Part shown: one piece after another, positions 33,651-40,036 of the stretch | Layout: every line of letters begins with the position of its first letter | Position numbering within the stretch: position 1 is the first letter of the stretch | From: JBNKWA01 sp050299555 | Lineage (GTDB): Bacteria > Pseudomonadota > Alphaproteobacteria > Rhodobacterales > Rhodobacteraceae | Assembly (NCBI GenBank): GCA_050299555.1 | Contig: JBNKWA010000030.1 | Coordinates: 1-64,000 of the forward strand | Length of the DNA stretch: 64,000 bases | Direction of reading: 5' to 3' | The notes under the pieces: model-generated | Database searches by the model: none | Seen by the model: the letters and a program-made list of their open reading frames with translations, nothing else | Told to the model about the DNA's origin: nothing | Position numbers and translations under genes: made by a program

Positions 33651-33869
33651 ATGGCCAAGGAAGAGCTTCTGGAATTTCCCGGTGTCGTGACCGAGCTTCT
33701 GCCGAACGCGACGTTCCGGGTGAAGCTCGACAACGGTCACGAGATCATTGCACACACCGCCGGCAAGATGCGCAAGAACCGGATCCGGGTCCTGGCGGGC
33801 GACCGCGTGCAGGTGGAAATGACGCCCTATGATCTGACCAAGGGGCGGATCAACTATCGCTTCAAGTGA
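33651..33869 (+). CDS. infA: Translation initiation factor IF-1
   Basis: A 72-aa OB-fold protein that binds the 30S A site during initiation. The sequence MAKEELLEFPGVVTELLPN, FRVKLDNGHEI, AHTAGKMRKNRIRVLAGD and the ending TKGRINYRFK are essentially the consensus. The 161 bp between the phosphatase gene and infA probably hold its own promoter, though I see no clear -35/-10 pair. maf follows with a 4-bp gap, forming infA-maf-rng-yacG. Confidence 0.98.
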   Translation: MAKEELLEFPGVVTELLPNATFRVKLDNGHEIIAHTAGKMRKNRIRVLAGDRVQVEMTPYDLTKGRINYRFK

Positions 33870-33873
33870 GCCG

Positions 33874-34482
33874 GTGTCGCCGGACCAGAGCGCGGATGGA
33901 CCGATCCGGCTGATCCTGGCGTCGGCGAGTCCGCGGCGGCTGGAGCTGCTGGCGCAGATCGGCATCCGGCCCGACGAGGTGGCGCCCGCCGACATCGATG
34001 AGACGCCGCTTTCCGGCGAGACGCCGCGGGCGCTGGCCCTGCGTCTGGCCGCTGCCAAGGCCGCGGCGGTGCCTTGCCCGGACAACGCCGTGGTGCTGGC
34101 TGCCGATACGGTCGTGGCGGTCGGGCGCCGGCTTTTGGGCAAGCCGTCGGACGCAGCCGAGGCGATGGGGTTCCTGACGCTTCTGTCGGGGCGGCGACAC
34201 GATGTGCTGACCGGCGTTGCCGTCCGGCGCGGCGACCGGACCCGGGCGCGGGTGGCCGAGGCGAAAGTGCGCTTCAAGCGGTTGTCGGCGACCGAGATCG
34301 AGCGTTACATCGCCGGTGGCGAGTGGCGCGGCAAGGCCGGCGGCTATGGCATTCAGGGTGCCGCCGCGGCGCTGGTGCCCTGGATGTCGGGGTCCTACAG
34401 TGCTGTTGTCGGCCTGCCGCTGGCCGAGACGGCGGCGCTGCTGGAGAGCGTTGGCTATCGCATGCCGGAGTCGGCCGCATGA
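33874..34482 (+). CDS. maf: Maf family nucleotide pyrophosphatase
   Basis: A 202-aa house-cleaning enzyme that hydrolyses non-canonical or excess nucleoside triphosphates to monophosphates. The start signature LILASASPRRLELLAQIGI, ADTVVAVGRRLLGKP with the conserved Asp, TLLSGRRHDVLTGV and the end region GKAGGYGIQGAAAALV all match. The start is GTG at 33874; no in-frame ATG exists before the signature. Its stop overlaps the rng start by 4 bp. Whether it prefers dTTP/UTP or m7GTP cannot be told with certainty. Confidence 0.93.
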   Translation: MSPDQSADGPIRLILASASPRRLELLAQIGIRPDEVAPADIDETPLSGETPRALALRLAAAKAAAVPCPDNAVVLAADTVVAVGRRLLGKPSDAAEAMGFLTLLSGRRHDVLTGVAVRRGDRTRARVAEAKVRFKRLSATEIERYIAGGEWRGKAGGYGIQGAAAALVPWMSGSYSAVVGLPLAETAALLESVGYRMPESAA

Positions 34483-35537
34483 AGGGCAGTCTTGCACTGA
34501 TCGAGCCGCTGGAGCGCGGCGGTGACATCGCCGCGCTGGTTGTGGATGGCGAGCTTGCCGACCTTTTCGTCGATCCCGCCCCCGACGATGCAACGCCGGC
34601 TGTCGAGGCGATCTACCGGGCCGTTCCCGAACGGCGGCTGAAGGGCACCGGCGGCATGATCGTGCGGCTTGCCGACGGGCAGGCGGGGTTCCTGCGCGAC
34701 ACTGACGGGGTTGCTCCGGGCAAGCCGTTGCTGGTCCAGGTGTCGACCCATGCCGAGCCCGGCAAGGCGGCGCCGGTCGGCCGCCGGCTTCTCTACAAGG
34801 GGCGCGCGGCCATCGTCACCCCCGAGGCTCCGGGACTGAACCTGTCGCGGCAGATCCGGGACGAGGCCGCGCGTGACGCGCTGGCGGCAGTGGCGGCGGA
34901 GGCCATGGCCGGGGCGCCCGAAGGCTGGGGGCTGATCCTGCGCTCGGCGGCGGCGACCGCCGATGTCGGGCAGGTTGCGGACGAGATCGCGTCGCTTCTG
35001 GCACTTGCGCGGCAGGTTGCCGACGAGGGCAGCGCCGGCGGGCCCGAATGCCTGGTGGATGCGCCGGGTGCGGCATGGCGCGCGAGGCGCGACTGGCCGG
35101 AGGCCGAGGAGCGGGCCGGCGTGGGCGCTTTCGATACCGCCGGTGCCGACCGCATGATCGCCGCCCTTGCCGGGCCGCTGGTGCCGCTGGGGCAGGGCGC
35201 CTTCATGGCGATCGAGCCGACCCGGGCGCTGGTCGCGGTCGACGTGAATACCGGCGGCGACATCTCGCCGGCGGCAGCGCTGAAGGCCAATCTCGCCGCC
35301 GCCAAGGTGCTGCCGCGACAGCTTCTGCTGCGCGGCCTGGGTGGTCAGATCGCGGTGGACTTTGCGCCACTGTCGCGCCGCGACCGGCCGCAGGTGGAAG
35401 GCGCGCTGAAAGCGGCGCTGCGCCGCGACGGTATCGAGACCTCGGTGGCCGGCTGGACCGCGCTCGGGCACCTGGAGCTGAACCGGAAGCGCGCACGGCG
35501 GCCACTGGCCGAACTGCTTCCCGAGGGCCTGGCATGA
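34479..35537 (+). CDS. rng: Ribonuclease E/G family protein (short, RNase G-like)
   Basis: A 352-aa endoribonuclease-like protein, shorter than E. coli RNase G (489 aa). The catalytic metal residues are seen in LVAVDVNTGGDIS (Asp and Asn of the DxN motif) and in the later IAVDFAPLSRRD Asp. The N-terminal S1-like part is shortened but GGMIVRLADGQAGFLRD is S1-like, and the Zn-link cysteines at the C-terminus are absent. The neighbouring order infA-maf-rng-yacG is typical for Rhodobacteraceae, where this short form is annotated RNase G. It overlaps maf and yacG by 4 bp each. Confidence 0.85.
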   Translation: MKGSLALIEPLERGGDIAALVVDGELADLFVDPAPDDATPAVEAIYRAVPERRLKGTGGMIVRLADGQAGFLRDTDGVAPGKPLLVQVSTHAEPGKAAPVGRRLLYKGRAAIVTPEAPGLNLSRQIRDEAARDALAAVAAEAMAGAPEGWGLILRSAAATADVGQVADEIASLLALARQVADEGSAGGPECLVDAPGAAWRARRDWPEAEERAGVGAFDTAGADRMIAALAGPLVPLGQGAFMAIEPTRALVAVDVNTGGDISPAAALKANLAAAKVLPRQLLLRGLGGQIAVDFAPLSRRDRPQVEGALKAALRRDGIETSVAGWTALGHLELNRKRARRPLAELLPEGLA

Positions 35538-35719
35538 GCTGCCCGATCTGCGGCAAGCCGGCCGTCGCGCGCTACCGGCCGTTCTGCTGCAGGCGCTGCG
35601 CCGATGTGGACCTGGGCCGCTGGCTGAACGAGAGCTATGCCGTTCCCGACCCTGAGCCCGCGCCGCCCCCCGACATCGACGATGACGACGCGCCGCCACC
35701 CCGATCGAGGCCGAATTAG
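35534..35719 (+). CDS. yacG: DNA gyrase inhibitor YacG (zinc ribbon)
   Basis: A 61-aa protein with one zinc knuckle: CPICGKP (Cys3, Cys6) and FCCRRCADVDLGRWL, where two more cysteines complete the site. The C-terminal third is an acidic Pro/Asp tail. In E. coli YacG binds GyrB and blocks gyrase activity in vitro. The ATG overlaps the rng stop by four bases. It is the last protein gene before tRNA-Phe, 63 bp downstream. Confidence 0.92.
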   Translation: MSCPICGKPAVARYRPFCCRRCADVDLGRWLNESYAVPDPEPAPPPDIDDDDAPPPRSRPN

Positions 35720-35782
35720 CCTCTGGACAGGGTCCGGGGCATCCCCTAAAACGCCCCCGCCGAGCGCAGTGGCGCAGGGCAG

Positions 35783-35857
35783 GCCCGGGTAGCTCAGGGG
35801 TAGAGCAGCGGATTGAAAATCCGCGTGTCGGTGGTTCAAATCCGCCCCCGGGCACCA
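35783..35857 (+). tRNA. tRNA-Phe (anticodon GAA)
   Basis: Complete cloverleaf with acceptor GCCCGGG/CCCGGGC, D arm GCTCAGGGGTAGAGC, anticodon loop TTGAAAA with GAA at 35815-35817, T arm GGTTCAAATCC and an encoded CCA at 35855-35857. It lies at the end of the infA-maf-rng-yacG cluster and borders the accessory-looking patch 36.0-37.0 kb. I looked for a repeat of its 3' end downstream as an attachment site and found none. Confidence 0.96.
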
Positions 35858-36030
35858 TCCAACATCTCTGATGTGAATAGATTCAGTGCCTTGTGGGGCA
35901 GTTTTGTCGCACCGATTTCGCGTCTGGGCAAAAGTGGGACGTTTTTGTTCGTGAGACGTTCGCGCCCCCTCGCGGGATTTCGCGCCCTCGGCGGCGTCCG
36001 GGGAGTCGTGGATTTCGGAGGTTTGGAGGC

Positions 36031-36687
36031 CTAGAGGAAGTCGGCTGATCCGACCGCCCATCCCAGGTCGAGCGGTTTGCCGGAGGGCAGGATATGCCGC
36101 AGCGGTGTTCCACGGTCGGCTTCGAGCCCTAGCAGGCTGGTGAAGGCTGCGAAATCCTCGAACCAGCGGTGCTCCTGAGAAAAGGACTGCACGATCATCG
36201 CGGCGCGGTCTGTTTTGAACCGCGTAGCTTCGAGAACGGCAGCCGTGGTGCGGTGGAGCAACTGGTAGCGGACATGGTCGATCGACCCATCCGGCAATCC
36301 GAGCAGGTCACGGATGAAGGTCATCCGCTCGGTCTTGCCCGCACTCGCGCCCACCATCCATTCCCCGACCGTCGGCCCGAAGGGTTCGTTGACCTTGGCC
36401 TCGACCGCGACGGCGATCGTCTCATCTCCGGCCCGGGCGAGGGCAAAGACATCGCATTGGCTTTCCCGCCGCCCGCCGGGAAGGGCGACCTTGTGCTCCG
36501 GGATCGCGAAGAGAAGTTCCGCGCCAGGACCTAGAAGCGCGGCGACTTCGGGAGGTAGACCCTTTGCTGCCTCCCAAGAAAGGGCCGCGGCCATGGCCGA
36601 ATAGCCGCGCTTCCACTGCTTCTGCGGGTCGGCGAGGAACTGCTGCCAATCGTCGGGGCCACTGCTGGGTGTGAGGATCTTGCTCAT
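36031..36687 (-). CDS. DUF6946-type protein, possible PD-(D/E)xK nuclease fold
   Basis: A 218-aa protein beginning MSKILTPSSGPDDWQQFL; the frame continues 14 codons upstream but those look non-coding. I recognise the family (DUF6946) from the segments QWKRGYSAMAAALSWEAA, LPPEVAALLG, IPEHKVALPGGRRESQCD and WFEDFAAFTSLLG. The stretch ESQCDVFALA...VAVEAKVNE has the spacing of a D-(x)n-ExK active site of restriction-endonuclease-like proteins, so a nuclease or nuclease-derived role is conceivable (inference). It sits alone, opposite to and just after tRNA-Phe, in a region that looks acquired. Confidence 0.72.
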   Translation of the reverse strand: MSKILTPSSGPDDWQQFLADPQKQWKRGYSAMAAALSWEAAKGLPPEVAALLGPGAELLFAIPEHKVALPGGRRESQCDVFALARAGDETIAVAVEAKVNEPFGPTVGEWMVGASAGKTERMTFIRDLLGLPDGSIDHVRYQLLHRTTAAVLEATRFKTDRAAMIVQSFSQEHRWFEDFAAFTSLLGLEADRGTPLRHILPSGKPLDLGWAVGSADFL

Positions 36688-36759
36688 GCGGCAGAGCCTA
36701 GCTGGCCGCCCGAGCGTTACTCCAGGCAATATCGTCGATGCGGTATGCTTGAATTTGAC

Positions 36760-36894
36760 TCAGGTCGGCCGATTGGTCGTCGGCTGTTCTTCCTGTTTCA
36801 GGTATTCGGCATGGAGACGATCGGCTTCCGCCTCGATCATGGCCCGACGGGCCGGGTCGAGGGTGGCCGGCTTGTCCTTCAGGCTTCGGGCCAT
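36760..36894 (-). pseudogene. Truncated antitoxin-like small ORF
   Basis: A 44-aa frame: MARSLKDKPATLDPARRAMI continuing with EAEADRLHAEYLKQEE and a short tail. It resembles the first about 30 residues of XRE/HigA-like antitoxins that begin M.RTL..KLAALP.ERRA.IEARA.EL, but the helix-turn-helix domain that should follow is absent and the frame ends after 44 codons. GGAGAGGG lies 9 bases before the ATG, a good ribosome binding site, so a short peptide may still be made. It is directly preceded by a fragment resembling the end of a RelE-type toxin. Confidence 0.5.
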
Positions 36895-36910
36895 CGGTTT
36901 CACCCTCTCC

Positions 36911-36985
36911 ATCGAACTGGTCATCTGCCCGGGCGATCAGCGACTTGCAGAAGCGCTTCTCGCTGACACCCGACTTGTCCCCGCC
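36911..36985 (-). pseudogene. Remnant resembling the C-terminus of a RelE/HigB-type toxin
   Basis: In one minus-strand frame, directly upstream of the small antitoxin-like ORF, 25 codons read GGDKSGVSEKRF followed by CKSLIARADDQFD. This resembles the end of RelE/HigB toxins (GGDK..-rich segment, then KRLI..AD..FD). No matching N-terminal part can be followed upstream, and the frame then runs into the next gene without a stop at the expected place. It is a short match from memory, so the call is tentative. Confidence 0.3.
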
Positions 36986-37065
36986 AAGGCCGGCGGCGTC
37001 CGGCGTGGTCGCCAGTTGCCGGTCGGAGCGCCGCCGCGCGGTTTGGAGCGGCCCCCCCCCGGGCG

Positions 37066-37785
37066 CTACTCCGACTCGGCTGTAAGGTAGTCCTGCAGGC
37101 GCCTGGTGCCGTCCGTGGCGGCTGCCAGGCGGTGGCCGCTGGTTGCGGGGATATCGCCGGCGGCAGCGAGTTCGTCCACCACCTGCTGATACCGCTCCAG
37201 ATAGCCCTCGGGCAGGCGATGGGCGATGCCCTGGTGACAGTCGATGCAGGTCTTGCCCTCGTCGAAGCCGCGCTCGTGGTTATCGGCGGCGCGCCCCTCC
37301 TGCTGGGTGAAGTCCATGTAGCGGAAGTCGTGGCAGTTGCGGCACTCGCGGCTGTCGGTGCCCTTCATGGCCCGCCAGACGCTGCTCGCCAGCTTGATGC
37401 GCTCGGCCTCGAATTTCTCGGGCGTGTCGATGACCCCGGTGACGAAGTGACCGTAGAGTTCGCCGGTGGCCTGGATCTTGCGGATCACCTTGGGCACCCA
37501 TTCGTGGGGCACGTGGCAGTCGGGGCAGGTGGCACGCACGCCCGACGGGTTGTTCTGGTGCACGCTGCCCTGGTACTCGGCAAAGACATTGTCGCGCATC
37601 TCGTGGCAGGAGGTGCAGAACTCCTCGTTGTTGGTGGATTCCATCGCCCAGTTGAAGCCGCCCCAGAACAGGACGCCGGCAACGAACCCCCCGATCAGCA
37701 GCAGGCCCAGCGAATAGGCGGCGGATGGCGACCAGAGGAAGTGCCAGAGGCGGCGGATCGGTCCGCGACGTGTGGTGTCTGACAT
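37066..37785 (-). CDS. napC: Tetrahaem cytochrome c-type quinol dehydrogenase NapC
   Basis: A 239-aa NapC/NirT-family protein that takes electrons from the quinol pool and passes them to the NapAB complex. One N-terminal membrane helix (about residues 22-44, LGLLLIGGFVAGVLFWGGF) anchors a periplasmic domain with four CxxCH haem sites: CTSCH, CPDCH, CRNCH and CIDCH. The Met-type ligand regions of NapC are plausible. The ATG at 37785 was chosen since the 49 codons before it are Arg/Pro-rich and overlap the intergenic space. It is the last gene of napFDAGHBC, 31 bp after napB. Confidence 0.96.
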   Translation of the reverse strand: MSDTTRRGPIRRLWHFLWSPSAAYSLGLLLIGGFVAGVLFWGGFNWAMESTNNEEFCTSCHEMRDNVFAEYQGSVHQNNPSGVRATCPDCHVPHEWVPKVIRKIQATGELYGHFVTGVIDTPEKFEAERIKLASSVWRAMKGTDSRECRNCHDFRYMDFTQQEGRAADNHERGFDEGKTCIDCHQGIAHRLPEGYLERYQQVVDELAAAGDIPATSGHRLAAATDGTRRLQDYLTAESE

Positions 37786-37816
37786 GCGATTCGTCCTTGT
37801 CTCTTGGCGTTCCGGC

Positions 37817-38254
37817 TTAGTTGCTGGACGGCTCGAAGGTGTTTTCGACCAGCGCCGGCGCGTCCGCCTGGGGCACGTGACACTGGGTGCAGAACCAGCG
37901 GGTGCCGGCGACGGTGTCGCTCTGGCGACCATCGCGATCGAGGTAGTGGGTCATGGACAGCGTGGGTGCGTTGCGCTCGCCCGCCTTGGTCCAGTCGTGG
38001 CAGGCCAGGCAGCGGTTGGCACGCAGGTCGATCTGGTACTGGTCGATGGAATGCGGGATCAGCGGCGGCTGCTGGCGATAGTTGCGCGGGAAGCGCTTTT
38101 CCTGCTGCCGGAAGACATCCTCGACGGCAACCGGTTCGTTGGCGTCGGCGCCGCGGAGCGTGGTGACGCCGCCGGCCGACTGGGCCACCGCAAGGCCCGC
38201 GGAGACGACGAGGATCGAGGCCGCGATGGCGCCGACGAGCGTGTTGGTCTGCAT
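37817..38254 (-). CDS. napB: Periplasmic nitrate reductase dihaem subunit NapB
   Basis: A 145-aa periplasmic protein with a Sec signal peptide (hydrophobic LVGAIAASILVVSAGLAVAQ, cleavage near AVA-QS) and two CxxCH haem motifs, CLACH and CTQCH. The stretch PPLIPHSIDQYQIDLRANRCLACH and the final FCTQCHVPQADAPALVENTF are the family hallmarks. It accepts electrons from NapC and gives them to the [4Fe-4S] cluster of NapA. Spacing to napH upstream is 19 bp. Confidence 0.97.
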   Translation of the reverse strand: MQTNTLVGAIAASILVVSAGLAVAQSAGGVTTLRGADANEPVAVEDVFRQQEKRFPRNYRQQPPLIPHSIDQYQIDLRANRCLACHDWTKAGERNAPTLSMTHYLDRDGRQSDTVAGTRWFCTQCHVPQADAPALVENTFEPSSN

Positions 38255-38273
38255 TGGGCTCCTCCGTTCGAAA

Positions 38274-39200
38274 TCAGGCCGCGCGACTGGCCTCTGTCGG
38301 GTGTGTCTGGCTGGTCCGGCCGGCGGCGCGGGCCGGCGCGGGCGTATGGTCGAGGCGATGGGTGAAGCGGAAGACGTCGAGCGAGCAGATGTCGACGCAG
38401 CGTCCGCAATTGGTGCAGTCCGGCGACAGGATCAGCGGCGTGTCGCCATCGCCGCCGCGCAGGGCAGGGGTGATCACGTGCATCTCGGGGCAGACCGCGA
38501 AGCAGTCCATGCAATCGTCGCAAGCCGCGCGCCTGGCGGCGGTGACGCGCAGCAACGACCGGGTGCCGAGAAGGCCGTAGAAGGCGCCGACCGGGCAAAG
38601 GTGGCTGCACCAGCCGCGGCGGGCGACCACCAGATCGAAGACGAAGACGGCAAGGACGAAGGCCCAGGCCAACCCCATGCCGAAGATCAGGCCGCGATGC
38701 AGCATCGAGATCGGGTTGACGAATTCCCAGGCGATGGTGCCGGTTGCCGCCGAGATGATCAGCACCGTCGCCAGCAGCCAGAGCCGGGTGCTGCGCTTGG
38801 GCTGCCATCCCCTTGGCAGGTCGAGCCGGTTGTGCAGCCAGTAGGCCGCGTCGGTGACCGGGTTGATGGGGCAGACCCAGCTGCAATAGACCCGGCCGCC
38901 GATCAGCGCATAGGCCATTGCCACGATCAGCGCACCGGTGATCGCCGTGGCCTCGGGCCAGTGCCGGGCTGCAAGCGACTGCAGGAAGACGAACGGGTCG
39001 GTCAGCGGCAGGATGTCGAAGGTGAGCGAGCCGGTCAGGTTGCCCTTGACCCACCAGATCCCAAACCAGGGGCCGATCAGGAAGAGCGACAGGAAGAAGA
39101 GTTGCGAGGCGCGCCGCAGGATCAGGTAGCGATGGGCCTTCAGCCAGCCCTTGGCCTCGACCGCCTCTTGCCCCAGTGCATGACCCGACTTCACGCTCAT
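38274..39200 (-). CDS. napH: Ferredoxin-type quinol dehydrogenase membrane protein NapH
   Basis: A 308-aa inner-membrane protein with four hydrophobic helices and cytoplasmic Cys-rich ends. Two CxxxCP motifs (YCSWVCPINP and WCSHLCPVG) precede two [4Fe-4S] ferredoxin motifs in the C-terminal part, CDDCMDCFAVCPE and CTNCGRCVDICSLD. With NapG it forms a second electron route from quinol, often ubiquinol, to NapAB. The start overlaps the napG stop by 4 bp. Confidence 0.96.
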   Translation of the reverse strand: MSVKSGHALGQEAVEAKGWLKAHRYLILRRASQLFFLSLFLIGPWFGIWWVKGNLTGSLTFDILPLTDPFVFLQSLAARHWPEATAITGALIVAMAYALIGGRVYCSWVCPINPVTDAAYWLHNRLDLPRGWQPKRSTRLWLLATVLIISAATGTIAWEFVNPISMLHRGLIFGMGLAWAFVLAVFVFDLVVARRGWCSHLCPVGAFYGLLGTRSLLRVTAARRAACDDCMDCFAVCPEMHVITPALRGGDGDTPLILSPDCTNCGRCVDICSLDVFRFTHRLDHTPAPARAAGRTSQTHPTEASRAA

Positions 39201-40012
39201 TGACCGGCCCCCGGCAGCTTGTAGGCCGGCTCGAAGCCGCCCGGGCTGGCCAGATTGTCGGAGCCGGGGCCGGGCAGGCGGTCGGGCAGGTCGATGAGAT
39301 CGTCCACGAGCGGTCGGCCGGCGGCGTCACGCTCTTCCCAGCCCAGCCGGTAGTGCTCTGCCGCCTCGGCGCGGGCGATCTTTCGGGGAAGCACCTTGAT
39401 TGCCGCCTCGGGCAGCACGCAGGACTTCTCGCACTTGCCGCAGCCGGTGCAGGCATCGGCATGGACCGTCGGCATGAAGATCGCGTGGTGGCCCGAGCGC
39501 TCGTTGTGCTGAAGCTCCAGCGTGATCGCCTTGTCGATCACCGGGCAGACCCGGTAGCAGACGTCGCAGCGCAGGCCGAGCGCGTTGAGGCAGTGCTCCT
39601 GGTCGACCAGCACCGCCACGCCCATGCGGGCGTTGTCGATGTCGGTCAGGCCCTTGTCGAGCGCACCGGTGGGGCAGGCGGCCACACAGGGAATGTCGTC
39701 GCACATCTCGCACGGCACGTCGCGGGCGACGAAGAACGGGGTGCCGGCGGCCGGCTCGTCAATGCCGGGTTCGGCAAGGTTCAGCGTGTCGTAGGGGCAG
39801 TCGCGCACGCAGAGGCCGCAGCGGATGCAGGCACCCAGAAATGCCGCCTCGGACAGCGCGCCGGGCGGGCGCAGCGCCTGCGCGGGCAATGCCCGCGCCT
39901 GGCCGGCAAGATGGGCGAGCCCCAGCCCCGCCAGGCCGCAGCCGGCGGCCGCGCGCGCCGCATCCTGCAGGAAGCGGCGGCGGTCGGTTGGCCTGCGGTT
40001 CGGTGAGGACAT
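39197..40012 (-). CDS. napG: Ferredoxin-type protein NapG
   Basis: A 271-aa protein exported by Tat: the N-terminus has the twin-arginine motif TDRRRFLQDAAR followed by a hydrophobic stretch. It carries four [4Fe-4S] binding groups: CIRCGLCVRDCPYD, CEMCDDIPCVAACPTG, CLNALGLRCDVCYRVCPV and CTGCGKCEKSCVLPE. NapG partners NapH in passing electrons from quinol to the NapAB complex on the periplasmic side. It overlaps napH by four bases and follows napA by 24 bp. Confidence 0.96.
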   Translation of the reverse strand: MSSPNRRPTDRRRFLQDAARAAAGCGLAGLGLAHLAGQARALPAQALRPPGALSEAAFLGACIRCGLCVRDCPYDTLNLAEPGIDEPAAGTPFFVARDVPCEMCDDIPCVAACPTGALDKGLTDIDNARMGVAVLVDQEHCLNALGLRCDVCYRVCPVIDKAITLELQHNERSGHHAIFMPTVHADACTGCGKCEKSCVLPEAAIKVLPRKIARAEAAEHYRLGWEERDAAGRPLVDDLIDLPDRLPGPGSDNLASPGGFEPAYKLPGAGQ

Positions 40013-40036
40013 GGAGCCTGCCCGGTGCTTGCCAGA

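Noticed and set aside
35783..37065. Integrated island or prophage at tRNA-Phe
   Set aside because: There is no integrase and no direct repeat of the tRNA 3' end in the next 1.3 kb or before the nap operon; only one DUF gene and remnants are present.
36671..37090. Plus-strand frame of 139 codons opposite the antitoxin-like remnant
   Set aside because: No ribosome binding site, no domain and an overlap with napC; the minus-strand reading has better support.
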